DNA of 64,000 nucleotides from positions 41,532 through 105,531 of the forward strand of contig JAITVV010000070.1 of the NCBI GenBank assembly GCA_031285625.1. The letters run 5' to 3'. Source of the DNA: Prevotella sp. GTDB taxonomy: Bacteria > Bacteroidota > Bacteroidia > Bacteroidales > Dysgonomonadaceae. A program made the translations under genes and the position numbers. Below the pieces are notes generated by a model that searched no databases, had not been told where the DNA came from, and was given only the letters and a program-made list of their open reading frames with translations. Shown here piece after piece: positions 34,405 to 44,422 of the stretch; the first letter of the stretch is position 1, and each line of letters opens with the position of its first letter.

Positions 34405-35268
34405 TTATTTATCCTTTATAATTTGTTTATGAATGCATTCTGCAATTTTCGGGGCTGCTTCGTCTCTGCACGGAGCAAAGCTGGGCCAGTCATTGAAGTC
34501 GATAATCTTAAAAGAACCATCTTCTGCAACAACACAGTCTCCACCATAGACTTTCACATCCAGTATTTCCCCTGCTTTATCACAAGCTTTCTTCAAGCTT
34601 TCCACATCGAAGGGAAACTGGTGTGCCTCACCATTGATCTTTTCAAGACCAAATTTACTATGGCTTAAATCAAAAGGGTAGAACCAATAAAAAAAGTCGG
34701 TATCAGCTACACCATAGAATTTTACTAAATCGCCAACCAGGTGTTCGTTGATAACTGCATTTGGAATATCACGCAGTGAGAATTCTTTCAATATCGATTT
34801 TACTTCAGGAATATTACGTGCATAGGTTACATCTTCGCGATGAATTGCATGAGAGTCTCCCCTCTTAATCCAGAATGCTTCTGCACCCATCTCTATTAAG
34901 CCTTGTGTAGGATCATCAGCTACATCGATAATGATACTAGCCGGATATGGTATATTGTTTTCAAGCAACATACGTGTCATTGCTTCGCGTGTGCAGTTTT
35001 CGATACCTGTTCCCGGATTAATTATTATAGCCCCTTCTTTTTCGCGTTGTTTCAATCGCTTAATGGTCGTTTTATCACGAGCCATATTGAAAATATACTT
35101 TTCTTTCTCTTCACTTAAAACAAATTCCGCTTCGGTATATTCTCTTACTTCATAATCCATATTTCTAAGGCATTCAGCTGTAAGGCTGAATATCATGCCA
35201 TCATTACCAATATGGTTGGGAGAATACTTTGTTTTTCTCTTTATTCCTGCAACTTTTATTTTCGACAT
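34405..35268 (-). CDS. ATP-grasp-fold protein of the inositol-lipid set
   Basis: This 287-residue cytoplasmic protein has the ATP-grasp pattern: an N-terminal lobe, FWIKRGDSHAIH in the ATP-binding lobe, and the metal-binding IIDFNDWPSF near the end, preceded by YGGDCVVAEDGS. ATP-grasp enzymes ligate carboxylates to amines or phosphorylate inositol phosphates (ITPK type). It lies between the nucleotidyltransferase and CDP-alcohol phosphotransferase genes with gaps of 20-26 bases. A role in making or modifying an inositol-lipid head group is possible, but no substrate can be read from the sequence. Confidence 0.8.
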   Translation of the reverse strand: MSKIKVAGIKRKTKYSPNHIGNDGMIFSLTAECLRNMDYEVREYTEAEFVLSEEKEKYIFNMARDKTTIKRLKQREKEGAIIINPGTGIENCTREAMTRMLLENNIPYPASIIIDVADDPTQGLIEMGAEAFWIKRGDSHAIHREDVTYARNIPEVKSILKEFSLRDIPNAVINEHLVGDLVKFYGVADTDFFYWFYPFDLSHSKFGLEKINGEAHQFPFDVESLKKACDKAGEILDVKVYGGDCVVAEDGSFKIIDFNDWPSFAPCRDEAAPKIAECIHKQIIKDK

Positions 35269-35294
35269 ATTGTTTAGAGATCCCCTTCTCCTAT

Positions 35295-35990
35295 TTAGTT
35301 ATTTATAAAATATTCTGCCTTCTTTATATCTTCTGCATGGTCCACATCTACTATTTTTGCAAATGGATATGCCTTTAATTGCAGTTTATCTGCAACTAGT
35401 TGACGTTGGAAATTCCGCATTCGAGATTGTCCTGATTCCAAACAGGATTCTAAAGTATCAATTGCTTTAGGTGTTAATCCATAAATTCCGCCCGAAATAT
35501 ATTTACTGTTTTCCGACTGATCTAGAAAACCTGTTATCGTCATCGTTTCATCAACGTCAACATATAATGGTTTCTCATCATCTATAAAGTCTGTGACAGC
35601 CATCATACCGTCACTTTCCGAATCATTTATGAATGATTGGATATATCTTGAAAATTCCTCTTCTTTAAAAATTGTGTCTACCGTTGTCAAGCAAAATTTA
35701 CCATCTCTGAGAAAATTGCGAAGTTCAAAAAAGCTATGCATAGAACTGGGGGTGGACTTTACCACAACATTAAATGGCACATCCAGTTTCAGATTAGATA
35801 TGTAGTCTTGTACCTGTACCATTTCTTCATTTACAATAATACTGATCGAAGTAGCATCATTTTTCAGAAAAATATCTATCAACCGGCGAATCATTTCTGT
35901 ACCGTTAAGCTTCACCAAAGGCTTTGGCAAAGTAACACCTTCTTGAGCAAGTCTGGACCCTTCTCCGGCTGCTATAATAGCATAATTCAT
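35295..35990 (-). CDS. NTP-transferase (sugar/inositol-phosphate nucleotidyltransferase-like)
   Basis: This 231-residue protein opens with IIAAGEGSRL and TLPKPLVKLNG, the signature of nucleotidyltransferases that activate sugar or polyol phosphates. VDT (TTVDTIF) and SGGIYG follow as metal- and product-binding landmarks. In this company it could make CDP-inositol from inositol 1-phosphate, as in the inositol-phosphate cytidylyltransferases of thermophiles, but that is inference. It begins the inositol-lipid set, 34 bases after pdxA. Confidence 0.82.
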   Translation of the reverse strand: MNYAIIAAGEGSRLAQEGVTLPKPLVKLNGTEMIRRLIDIFLKNDATSISIIVNEEMVQVQDYISNLKLDVPFNVVVKSTPSSMHSFFELRNFLRDGKFCLTTVDTIFKEEEFSRYIQSFINDSESDGMMAVTDFIDDEKPLYVDVDETMTITGFLDQSENSKYISGGIYGLTPKAIDTLESCLESGQSRMRNFQRQLVADKLQLKAYPFAKIVDVDHAEDIKKAEYFINN

Positions 35991-36023
35991 ATATTTTAAC
36001 TATTTTTTAACTAAATAAAGCGA

Positions 36024-37106
36024 CTACTCATCTTCTTTAGTTAGATCTATATTTTCATCCCCACCTCTTTCCACATATAACTTCTTCAATGGATTGGCAA
36101 ACGCTTTATCATATTCTTTCCTGTTCTCGAAAGTATCGATAGCCATATATATAGCTTGGCGAAACGATTCTTCAGAAGCTTTATTTTGTCCTGCTATATC
36201 GTATGCGGTACCGTGTGCAGGAGATGTGCGTATAATAGGCAATCCGGCTGTAAAGTTTACCCCGTCTTCCATTGCCAGTGTTTTGAATGGAGCCAGCCCC
36301 TGATCGTGATACATTGCCAAAATACCATCAAACCGGGAGAATTCACCTGAACCAAAGAATCCATCGGCAGAATAAGGTCCGAAACAAAGGATTTTTTTAT
36401 CCTGTAATTCCCTAAGGGCCGGAGTAATAATCTCGTTCTCCTCATTTCCCAACAATCCGTTTTCACCGGCATGAGGATTTAAGGATAAAACGGCAATACG
36501 TGGTTTCCCTATCCGGAAATCACGTTTGAGGCTTTTTTCAAAACGTATTGCTGTCTCTATAATTTTTTCTTTTGTTAAAGACTTTGGCACTTCGGATAAA
36601 GGAATATGTCCCGTGACCAGTGCAATGCGTAACGAATCTTTCACAAGAATCATCAGGCTTTTGTCACCATCTTTGCCAAAACGTTCCTCCAAATATTCGG
36701 TATGTCCCGGAAAGTGAAAATCTTCGCGTTGGATATTATGTTTATTTATAGGAGCTGTAACAAGTACATCTATAATTTCATTTTTGAGGTCTGCAACAGC
36801 TTTTTCTAAAGACTGATAAGCAGCCTCACCCGCAACAGGTGTAGACTGTCCAAGTTCAACCTTAGTTTCCTCATTAATGCAATTTACAATGTTTACTTTA
36901 TTTATTGTCGCATCTTTTGCATTACTTATCTGGTTGAAAACTACGGTTTGTAGTTCCATTGCTTTACGATGGTAGGCAGCAACTTTTGCTGAACCATATA
37001 TAACAGGAATACATATTTCAGCCATGCGGATATCCGCAAAGGTTTTAAGGATAACTTCGTATCCTATACCGTTTATATCACCTTGTGTAATTCCTACTTT
37101 TATCAT
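36024..37106 (-). CDS. pdxA: 4-Hydroxythreonine-4-phosphate dehydrogenase
   Basis: This 360-residue enzyme of pyridoxal-phosphate synthesis oxidises 4-phosphohydroxy-threonine with NAD. The start IGITQGDINGIGYEV-like segment, FPGHTEYLEERFG, LSLNPHAGENG and YHDQGLAPFKTLA (with metal-binding His residues) are all present. It follows rlmN by 18 bases in the long minus-strand run. All motifs are intact. Confidence 0.96.
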   Translation of the reverse strand: MIKVGITQGDINGIGYEVILKTFADIRMAEICIPVIYGSAKVAAYHRKAMELQTVVFNQISNAKDATINKVNIVNCINEETKVELGQSTPVAGEAAYQSLEKAVADLKNEIIDVLVTAPINKHNIQREDFHFPGHTEYLEERFGKDGDKSLMILVKDSLRIALVTGHIPLSEVPKSLTKEKIIETAIRFEKSLKRDFRIGKPRIAVLSLNPHAGENGLLGNEENEIITPALRELQDKKILCFGPYSADGFFGSGEFSRFDGILAMYHDQGLAPFKTLAMEDGVNFTAGLPIIRTSPAHGTAYDIAGQNKASEESFRQAIYMAIDTFENRKEYDKAFANPLKKLYVERGGDENIDLTKEDE

Positions 37107-37124
37107 AGTCTTTTGTTTCTTATA

Positions 37125-38159
37125 TCAATCCTTTACTTCCTTACTTTTCATTGTCGACAACATGCCACATGCTGCAAAAATATCTTCTCCCCGTGAAGCA
37201 CGTATCGTACTGGTAACACCTTTACTAGTCAGATAATCACGGAAAGCTTCCATTTTTTCCTTCGTTGATGTTTTCAGATCAACATTAGGGATTGCATGAA
37301 AACGGATAAGGTTTACCCTACACTCGATTCCCCGAAGCATCTGTGCTAATTCTTTAGCATGCACCAAAGAATCATTAAAATTATCAAACATTATATATTC
37401 GAAAGACAACCGCCGTTGCTTTGTCCAGTCATATTGTCTTAGTAAATCCATCACCCCGAGTATTGGGAATGCCTTTTCGGCAGGCATAATAGATAGACGC
37501 TGTTCTTTTTCGGGGCTGTGGATACTGATTGCCAGATGTGCATTACTCTCATCCAAAAAACGTTTCAATTTAGGGGTAACCCCTGTTGTCGAAACTGTTA
37601 TCCGTTTTGGACTCCATGCCATGCCATAGTCGGCAGTCATTATATCGAGTGTCTTTTTTAGTTCTTCGTAATTATCCAGAGGCTCACCCATTCCCATGAA
37701 AACTACATTGGTCAACTTCTCGGCCTCACGAACCGAATAGAGCTGATTTAAAATTTCATTGGCTGTCAGATTTCCATTAAATCCTTGCTTTCCTGTCATA
37801 CAGAACAAACAATTCATTTTACAGCCCACTTGTGAAGACACACAAAGCGTTGCCCTGTCATCTTCAGGTATCATAACGGCTTCGATAAGTTTATCTTTTT
37901 CCGTTTTGAATAAGTATTTTACTGTACCATCTACCGATTGTTGAAACTCAAGTGGATTATATCTGCCCACATCATATTTCTCGGCTAACAGTGCTCTGTT
38001 AGCTACAGAAATATTTGTCATTTCATCAATTGATGATACACCCTTTTTATATACCCAATCAGCAATCTGCTTTGCAGCAAATCTGGGTAAACCACACTCA
38101 CCTGTAACACCATAGAACTCATCTATAGTCATTCCGAGTAAGTGCTTTTTCTCTGTCAT
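37125..38159 (-). CDS. rlmN: Dual-specificity 23S rRNA/tRNA adenine-C2 methyltransferase
   Basis: This 344-residue radical SAM enzyme methylates A2503 of 23S rRNA and A37 of some tRNAs. The cluster-binding CKMNCLFC (C-x3-C-x2-C) follows LCVSSQVG, and GMGEPLDNYEEL is the SAM-domain GE motif. A late Cys in ACGMLS is the methyl-carrying residue of the family. It sits between pgi and pdxA with a hairpin in the gap before it. Confidence 0.96.
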   Translation of the reverse strand: MTEKKHLLGMTIDEFYGVTGECGLPRFAAKQIADWVYKKGVSSIDEMTNISVANRALLAEKYDVGRYNPLEFQQSVDGTVKYLFKTEKDKLIEAVMIPEDDRATLCVSSQVGCKMNCLFCMTGKQGFNGNLTANEILNQLYSVREAEKLTNVVFMGMGEPLDNYEELKKTLDIMTADYGMAWSPKRITVSTTGVTPKLKRFLDESNAHLAISIHSPEKEQRLSIMPAEKAFPILGVMDLLRQYDWTKQRRLSFEYIMFDNFNDSLVHAKELAQMLRGIECRVNLIRFHAIPNVDLKTSTKEKMEAFRDYLTSKGVTSTIRASRGEDIFAACGMLSTMKSKEVKD

Positions 38160-38173
38160 ATGTTGTAATAGCT

Positions 38174-38214
38174 ATTAGCTGATAGCCGCTAGAAACTAAC
38201 GGCTAAAAGCTAAT
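38174..38214. repeat. Short interspersed hairpin upstream of rlmN
   Basis: ATTAGCTGATAGCCG pairs with CGGCTAAAAGCTAAT across an 11-base loop (7 + 5 paired bases with a 3-base internal mismatch). It lies in the gap between pgi and rlmN. AGCTATTAGC-type hairpins occur between genes in related genomes. No T-tract follows, so it is probably not a full terminator. Confidence 0.6.
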
Positions 38215-38220
38215 GGTTTA

Positions 38221-39567
38221 TTATATTCTTTTCTTAATCTCTGCACTCTCTTTTTCAAAACCCGGTTTATCAAGAAGAGCAAACATATTTTTCTTATAAG
38301 CTTCTACTCCCGGTTGATCGAATGGATTTACATTCAATATATATCCACTGATACCACACGCTTTTTCGAAGAAATAAAGCAACTGACCAATGCTATACTC
38401 ATCCAGTTTAGGAAGCTCTACTTTAATATTAGGAACACCACCATCTACGTGAGCAATCTGAGTACCAAGTTCCGCCATTTTGTTTACGAAATCGATACGC
38501 TTTCCTGCCAGGAAGTTCAATCCGTCAAGATTTTCCTCATCTGTTGGAACTGTCAATGTCTCATTCGGTTGAGCCACAGAAACTACTGTTTCGAAAATTG
38601 AACGCTCACCTTCCTGTATCCATTGCCCCATAGAATGCAGGTCGGCAGTAAAATCTACAGCAGCATTAAAGATGCCTTTGTTTTCTTTACCTTCGCTTTC
38701 ACCATAAAGCTGTTTCCACCATTCTGCTATATAGTGCAATTTAGGGTTGAAGTTAGCTAGGATTTCTATTTTCTTTCCTTTTTTGTATAATTCGTTACGT
38801 GTAACAGCATATATTTCTGCAATGTTTTTTTCGAAAGGAACAGACGGAGCAGTTTCTTTCTCCATATATGCAGCTCCTGCCACCAACTGTTTGATATCAA
38901 TGCCTGCCAAAGCGATAGGAAGTAATCCTACCGGAGTGAGAACTGAATAACGACCACCAACATTATCAGGAATTACATATTTCTTATATCCCTCTTTTGT
39001 AGCTAAAGTAAACAAAGCTCCACGCGCTGCATCTGTAATAGCTACAATACGATGTTTTGCTTCATCCTTCCCAACCGTTTTTTCAAGTTCTGCTTTAAGG
39101 ATACGGAAAGCCAAAGCCGGTTCAGTAGTTGTTCCTGATTTGGATATATTGATAATACCGAAAGATTTGCCTTTTAGGTAAGCTAATAATTCTACAATAT
39201 AATCTTCACCTATATTATTTCCTGCATATAAAATCACAGGATTTTTGCGGTCTTTTTGTAACCAGTCAAATGCATTTGATAATGAATCTATCACTGCTCT
39301 TGAACCAAGATAGCTACCTCCGATACCGACAAGAACGATTACTTCGCATTTTGCCTTCAGTGCAGCAGCTGTATCTTCAATATCTTTAAGTTGTGCATCA
39401 GTAATTGAAGAAGGAAGATTTAACCACCCTAAGAAATCGTTTCCTTTTCCTGAACCATTGTGCAATGCTTCGTTGCTTTTTTTTGCAAGTGCAGCATGAT
39501 TATTAATATCAGTCTGGCTTATAAAGCCTAGTGTTTTGCTAATGTCTAATTTGATAACCTTATCCAT
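38221..39567 (-). CDS. pgi: Glucose-6-phosphate isomerase
   Basis: This 448-residue enzyme is the shorter, Bacillus-like type. It interconverts glucose 6-phosphate and fructose 6-phosphate in glycolysis. [16 protein letters not shown] and [15 protein letters not shown] are phosphate-binding segments, and [14 protein letters not shown] is the PGI signature. It shares its operon with gpsA and ends 61 bases before rlmN. Its substrate also feeds ino1 in the same run. Confidence 0.97.
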   Translation of the reverse strand: MDKVIKLDISKTLGFISQTDINNHAALAKKSNEALHNGSGKGNDFLGWLNLPSSITDAQLKDIEDTAAALKAKCEVIVLVGIGGSYLGSRAVIDSLSNAFDWLQKDRKNPVILYAGNNIGEDYIVELLAYLKGKSFGIINISKSGTTTEPALAFRILKAELEKTVGKDEAKHRIVAITDAARGALFTLATKEGYKKYVIPDNVGGRYSVLTPVGLLPIALAGIDIKQLVAGAAYMEKETAPSVPFEKNIAEIYAVTRNELYKKGKKIEILANFNPKLHYIAEWWKQLYGESEGKENKGIFNAAVDFTADLHSMGQWIQEGERSIFETVVSVAQPNETLTVPTDEENLDGLNFLAGKRIDFVNKMAELGTQIAHVDGGVPNIKVELPKLDEYSIGQLLYFFEKACGISGYILNVNPFDQPGVEAYKKNMFALLDKPGFEKESAEIKKRI

Positions 39568-39598
39568 AACCTTTATTTATTTTAATATTTACTCAATT

Positions 39599-39964
39599 CT
39601 AATCCCATTCTATATCATCCCCTTCTTCTCTTACGATACGATATAATTCATCCTCGTTTTCGATAAGAGATTTGATAATTTCAATAAATTTATCAGCACG
39701 AACTTCATTTTCGGGAGTCAGCTCATAATGTGCAACATACGAACCCGATTCAGGATCACTATCCAGACCTGTTAGTACATCCGGATGATGTTTTGTGAGA
39801 TAATAGTTAAAAAAAGCATCCCAATTATAACCATTCATATAAGCCTCGTCATTAATCTCTTCCATTTTTTGACCTATGGCAAATACTTTATCTGTTTCAT
39901 TCTCAAACCAGACACTTATAGAATTGTATTCTTTACTTATGTTTTTTCTAACGTATTCCTTCAT
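39599..39964 (-). CDS. Small acidic protein, Imm51-like (tentative)
   Basis: This 121-residue acidic, soluble protein has EAYMNGYNWDAFFNYYL and DVLTGLDSDPESGSYVAHY, which recall the Imm51 immunity-protein family. No signal peptide is present. It is packed between gpsA (2-base gap) and pgi (31-base gap), with no toxin gene nearby, so a housekeeping role may be more likely than immunity. The family match is from memory of the pattern and is not secure. Confidence 0.72.
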   Translation of the reverse strand: MKEYVRKNISKEYNSISVWFENETDKVFAIGQKMEEINDEAYMNGYNWDAFFNYYLTKHHPDVLTGLDSDPESGSYVAHYELTPENEVRADKFIEIIKSLIENEDELYRIVREEGDDIEWD

Positions 39965-39966
39965 GC

Positions 39967-40965
39967 TTATTTAAGTATTTGTTCTCTTAATATCTTTATT
40001 TCTTCACGTGCAGGAGAATTTTCATACAGAACGCGATAAACCATATCGGCAATAGGGATATTGATGTTATACTTTTCATTAATTTCCATAATGCATTTGA
40101 TACCGAAATAGCCTTCTGCTATCATTTGCATTTCAATCTGCGCTGCCTTTACTGAATATCCTTTTCCGATCATGGATCCGAATGTACGGTTACGGCTGAA
40201 GCTTGAATAGCTTGTTACAAGGAGGTCCCCAAGATAGGCAGAATCCTGTATACGCCTTTCTATCGGAGAAACAATATCCACGAAACGCTCCATTTCTGAT
40301 ATTGCATTACAAACCAAAACAGCCTGAAAGTTATCGCCATACTTTAATCCATGACAAATACCGGAAGCTATGGCATATACATTTTTCAATACTGCTGCGA
40401 GCTCTATACCTGCAACATCTTCGGATACCGATGCACGTACAAACCTGTTGTTGAAAACCTGTGCAATTGCCTGTGCTTTTTCAATATCTGTGCATGCAAT
40501 AGTGGGGTATGTCAGTCGTTCCAAAGCTATTTCTTCTGCGTGGCAAGGGCCACCTACAATAGCCATATTCTCAGCCGGAACATTATAATATTGACTTAAA
40601 TAATCGGTAACTAATAAATTTTCAGGAGGGATAATTCCTTTTATTGCAGAAATTATAAATTTATCACTGATTCCTGTTTTGAGTTTTTCGAGATGTCCTT
40701 TGAGGAAAGGGGAAGGAACTGCCAGAACCAATGTATCGGATTCTTCTACGACCTGAGTAATATCTGAGTAAAATGTAATTCTGTCCAAATTAAATTCGAC
40801 ATTTGATAAATAAGACGGATTATGTCCCGTTTTCTTAAAATCAACTATCTGTTCGGGGCGACGTATGTACCAGTTGATATGCTTTTCGTGATTAAGCATA
40901 ATTTTGGCTAGCGCAGTAGCCCATGTACCACCTCCTAAAATTGCAATTTTCCCTGGAAAACTCAT
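39967..40965 (-). CDS. gpsA: NAD(P)-dependent glycerol-3-phosphate dehydrogenase
   Basis: This 332-residue enzyme makes sn-glycerol 3-phosphate for phospholipids from dihydroxyacetone phosphate. The nucleotide-binding ILGGGTWATALAKIM is at the N-terminus. ISAIKGI, GGPCHAEEIA, AAVLKNVYAIASGICHG (catalytic Lys) and LVTSYSSFSRNRTFG follow in order. It lies 33 bases after lysS and 2 bases before the small acidic gene. Confidence 0.97.
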   Translation of the reverse strand: MSFPGKIAILGGGTWATALAKIMLNHEKHINWYIRRPEQIVDFKKTGHNPSYLSNVEFNLDRITFYSDITQVVEESDTLVLAVPSPFLKGHLEKLKTGISDKFIISAIKGIIPPENLLVTDYLSQYYNVPAENMAIVGGPCHAEEIALERLTYPTIACTDIEKAQAIAQVFNNRFVRASVSEDVAGIELAAVLKNVYAIASGICHGLKYGDNFQAVLVCNAISEMERFVDIVSPIERRIQDSAYLGDLLVTSYSSFSRNRTFGSMIGKGYSVKAAQIEMQMIAEGYFGIKCIMEINEKYNINIPIADMVYRVLYENSPAREEIKILREQILK

Positions 40966-40998
40966 GTATTTACAATTTAGTGAAACAATTCCGGGTGA

Positions 40999-42726
40999 TT
41001 AATTAATCTTTTTCACCCAGCCTTCAACAACATCTACTGATGGTAAAGCCAAATCCAATTTGAATTTTTTATTAACATCCCCGATATCCTGCCTTACTTT
41101 CTGAGGATTTACATCCTTCATACTTTCAACAGTGAAATAACCTGCTTTCTGGATAACAGGAACTAATTCTTCAGGGATTCCTAACTCTATATATTTAGAT
41201 GGAACATCTTTTTTAGGTGCTTTTTCAGGACGCATCTGAGGGAAGAACATTACCTCCTGTATACTTTCCTGCCCTGTCATAAACATTACCAGACGATCCA
41301 TACCGATACCGATACCGCTTGTAGGAGGCATACCATATTCCAAAGCGCGCAGGAAGTCCTGATCGATAAACATGGCTTCGTCATCTCCCTTTTCAGACAA
41401 TTTCAGCTGATCTTCAAACCGTGCACGTTGGTCGATAGGGTCATTCAGCTCCGAATAAGCATTTGCAAGCTCTTTACCATTCACCATCAATTCGAAGCGC
41501 TCTGTCAGGTCCGGATTGTTGCGGTGTTTTTTGGTAAGAGGAGACATTTCTACCGGATAATCTATGATAAAGGTTGGCTGAATATAATTGCCTTCGCATT
41601 TTTCGCCGAAAATGGCATCTATCAGTTTCCCCTTACCCATAGTTTCATCCTGCTCTATATCTAGCTGCTTACAAACATCACGCAGCTGGTCTTCATTCAT
41701 AGCGCTTATATCGATGCCTGTAAAATGTTTGATAGAATCAATCATTGTCACACGTGGATAAGGCGCTTTGTAATCAATTTCATTATTGCCCATTTTCACT
41801 TTAGTAGTGCCATGGACATCTACACAGATTTTCTCCAACATGCGCTCGGTAAAATCCATCATCCAGTTGTAGTCTTTATATGCAGCATAAAATTCCATAA
41901 CGGTAAATTCAGGATTATGAGTCCTGTCCATACCTTCGTTACGGAAGTTACGTGAAAATTCATATACGCCATCGAATCCACCAACAATAAGACGTTTCAG
42001 ATAAAGTTCGTTTGCAATACGCAGATACAAAGGAATATCCAAAGCATTATGGTGTGTGATAAACGGACGCGCTGTAGCACCGCCGGGGATACTTTGCAGT
42101 ACCGGAGTATCAACTTCTATGTATCCGTGCCCGTTAAGGAACTCACGCATAGAGTTAAATACCTTTGTTCTTTTAATGAATACATCTTTTACATCATCGT
42201 TGACGATAAGATCGACATAGCGTTGACGGTAGCGTTGCTCCGGATCGGAGAATCCATCATAAGTAACACCATCTTTTACTTTAACAACAGGAAGCGGACG
42301 AAGCGATTTACCCAGTACAGTCATTTCTTCTGCATGTACAGATATTTCTCCCATCTGTGTACGGAAAACAAAACCTTTGATTCCCACAAAATCGCCTATA
42401 TCAAGTAGTTTCTTAAAGACAGTATTGTAAAGATCCTTGTTCTCAGTCGGACAAAGGTCGTCACGGGAAATATATACTTGTATACGTCCTTCTGAATCTT
42501 GTAATTCCATAAAAGACGCCTTACCCATGATGCGGCGACTCATAATTCTACCGGCTATTGATACATAACGTTTTTCCGCTTCATCCTTAAAACTATTCAG
42601 AATTTCAGTAGAATATGCGTTGACTTCATACAATGCTGCCGGATATGGTTCAATACCTAATGCCCTTAATTCATCTAAACTTTGTCTGCGAATAATTTCC
42701 TGTTCGCTTAATTCTAATATATTCAT
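40999..42726 (-). CDS. lysS: Lysyl-tRNA synthetase, class II
   Basis: This 575-residue enzyme has an OB-fold anticodon-binding domain (about 55-160, [14 protein letters not shown]). The class II core follows, with motif 2 [20 protein letters not shown] and motif 3 [12 protein letters not shown]. It is about 70 residues longer than the E. coli enzyme because of a C-terminal helical extension (from about 505), a feature seen in Bacteroidetes. It opens the long minus-strand run. Confidence 0.97.
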   Translation of the reverse strand: MNILELSEQEIIRRQSLDELRALGIEPYPAALYEVNAYSTEILNSFKDEAEKRYVSIAGRIMSRRIMGKASFMELQDSEGRIQVYISRDDLCPTENKDLYNTVFKKLLDIGDFVGIKGFVFRTQMGEISVHAEEMTVLGKSLRPLPVVKVKDGVTYDGFSDPEQRYRQRYVDLIVNDDVKDVFIKRTKVFNSMREFLNGHGYIEVDTPVLQSIPGGATARPFITHHNALDIPLYLRIANELYLKRLIVGGFDGVYEFSRNFRNEGMDRTHNPEFTVMEFYAAYKDYNWMMDFTERMLEKICVDVHGTTKVKMGNNEIDYKAPYPRVTMIDSIKHFTGIDISAMNEDQLRDVCKQLDIEQDETMGKGKLIDAIFGEKCEGNYIQPTFIIDYPVEMSPLTKKHRNNPDLTERFELMVNGKELANAYSELNDPIDQRARFEDQLKLSEKGDDEAMFIDQDFLRALEYGMPPTSGIGIGMDRLVMFMTGQESIQEVMFFPQMRPEKAPKKDVPSKYIELGIPEELVPVIQKAGYFTVESMKDVNPQKVRQDIGDVNKKFKLDLALPSVDVVEGWVKKIN

Positions 42727-42790
42727 TATTAATCTATCTTCAGATTTTGTATTTCGATATAAAAACTCTTTACGTATGAGAATAACCCCG

Positions 42791-42798
42791 CAAAGTTA
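42791..42798 (-). promoter_or_regulatory. Candidate -7 element of lysS
   Basis: The minus strand reads TAACTTTG, matching TAnnTTTG, 65 bases before the lysS start. A TTTG lies 13 bases further up, closer than the usual 19-21. Confidence 0.45.
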
Positions 42799-42989
42799 AA
42801 AAATTTAATTACAAATCATCATTTTATATTTTACTTAAATTGATGATACTGTATTATAATTTATTTTTAACAAGAAATAAGAGAAAGAATATATTAGAAA
42901 GAATTTATCCTTTAAGAACTCTTCAGCCGTAAATCTATATTAAGATATTCCGGAAATTCATGATCCATCCTGAAATATGAAGATAAAAA

Positions 42990-44258
42990 CTAGTTGCGTG
43001 CCTTAACACACCTTACGGTTTGCAATTGCCATATTGCTTGCGCTCCTCTGGCTATCTTATTTCCATTGGGCGTATCAGCCGAAGAGAATCCGCGTCCCCA
43101 AACAGATCTATCACTTACCGTCCCCCTCAACTTCACGTTTGAGCTAGTCCAAAAAGACGCAAATGATCCGTAATAAGACTGGGGTTGGGGTATGGTTCCG
43201 GTAGGAGATCCCATATAACCGACTTCAAGGACATTAAACCCTGTAAACTTTGAGAATCCTTTGTAAGTTGTTCCCGATGGCAATGTATAACCCACCGGTG
43301 TGCATTGTGACTCAAACAAGTGTCCGGCAGTTCCTCTGAAATAATCATCCAGTTCTCCAGAATTTGTTTCATAACTATTATCCCACACACCAGGTGTTGT
43401 CTGTGTAGTATATAATTCAGGATGTTCCAGTATTTGCTTTTCCAGATCAAGCCAGTCGCGATCGCTTGGCAAACGCCAGCCATTGGGACAAATCCCCTGA
43501 ACTGTACTATATTGATCAGGGCCTGGAGCCACGCCTGACTCCACTATATCAGAGTATACCCCGGCACTTGCTGCTGCCCATGAATAATAGAGACCTATGC
43601 CATAATCTTTGTATTTATCGTAAAATATCCGGTCGTGAGCAATAACTCCTGTATGTGCTCCATAATCTACAGGGTTTGTTGGGAAATAATATACTTTTTC
43701 CAAAGTAATGGTAGTGCTAGTGATATTTGAGGCGCCAACTCTTCCTGTCGGTATTGTCCCCTGAACTTCAGCCTGGGTATCATATGTCGTTTCTTCCAGA
43801 TTCTCTATCATCCATTCTCCGGCAGTGCCAAAAGTAGCTGTTTTATACACTCTGCCACTTATCCCTTTTACAGTACTCCCTGTCCATTTATTTAGTTTAA
43901 TCCATTTATTTCCATTCCATGTATGCACACCTTTACTATCTCCTGTATACCCCAGACATTGATTCATATTATACACAACCAATCCAGTATGCAAAGCATC
44001 CTGCTCACTCTTTTTTTCGGGAGTATCATATTTGTTATCTGGATCCGGAGAGAACATTGGATACAGATTATTAATATCAGTTAGCTGTACCCGGGGCAAA
44101 ACGAGCCCTTTAGCTGAATTTTCTCCACTTAAATTCTCCTCTTTCAATTGCAAAAGAGCACCTGTTTCCGGGGCCTCTTCCAAACCAATAGTAACTTGTG
44201 AATAAAGTATAGCTGTATTTAAAAATATAAGTAACGATAATATGAATAATGATTTCAT
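42990..44258 (-). CDS. Exported FISUMP-domain protein
   Basis: This 422-residue protein has a signal peptide ending near ILYSQ (residue 20). The C-terminal half carries the FISUMP (Fibrobacter succinogenes major paralogous) domain, marked by YYSWAAASAGV, CPNGWRLPSDRDWLDL, FWTSS and the closing VRCVKAR. The domain is related to C-type-lectin-like surface folds. Bacteroidetes encode many such proteins on the cell surface, with unknown ligands. It stands alone, divergent from the MATE gene. Confidence 0.88.
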   Translation of the reverse strand: MKSLFILSLLIFLNTAILYSQVTIGLEEAPETGALLQLKEENLSGENSAKGLVLPRVQLTDINNLYPMFSPDPDNKYDTPEKKSEQDALHTGLVVYNMNQCLGYTGDSKGVHTWNGNKWIKLNKWTGSTVKGISGRVYKTATFGTAGEWMIENLEETTYDTQAEVQGTIPTGRVGASNITSTTITLEKVYYFPTNPVDYGAHTGVIAHDRIFYDKYKDYGIGLYYSWAAASAGVYSDIVESGVAPGPDQYSTVQGICPNGWRLPSDRDWLDLEKQILEHPELYTTQTTPGVWDNSYETNSGELDDYFRGTAGHLFESQCTPVGYTLPSGTTYKGFSKFTGFNVLEVGYMGSPTGTIPQPQSYYGSFASFWTSSNVKLRGTVSDRSVWGRGFSSADTPNGNKIARGAQAIWQLQTVRCVKARN

Positions 44259-44366
44259 TCCTGTAGTTTGTTGATATTATTTTTCAAACAATCGACTCAG
44301 GTTAATGTTCACTAAAAATGATAATTTATTTTATAGAAAAAGATTTAATAGCAGCGGGTGTTTTTG

Positions 44367-44374
44367 TACCTTTG
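44367..44374 (+). promoter_or_regulatory. Candidate -7 element of the MATE-tldD operon
   Basis: TACCTTTG matches TAnnTTTG, 48 bases before the MATE start. A weak TTTA lies 19 bases upstream in the -33 position. Confidence 0.6.
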
Positions 44375-44422
44375 CACCCTCAAAGATGGGAGTGCGCTCC
44401 TTAATTTAAAAGTATTTTTTAG

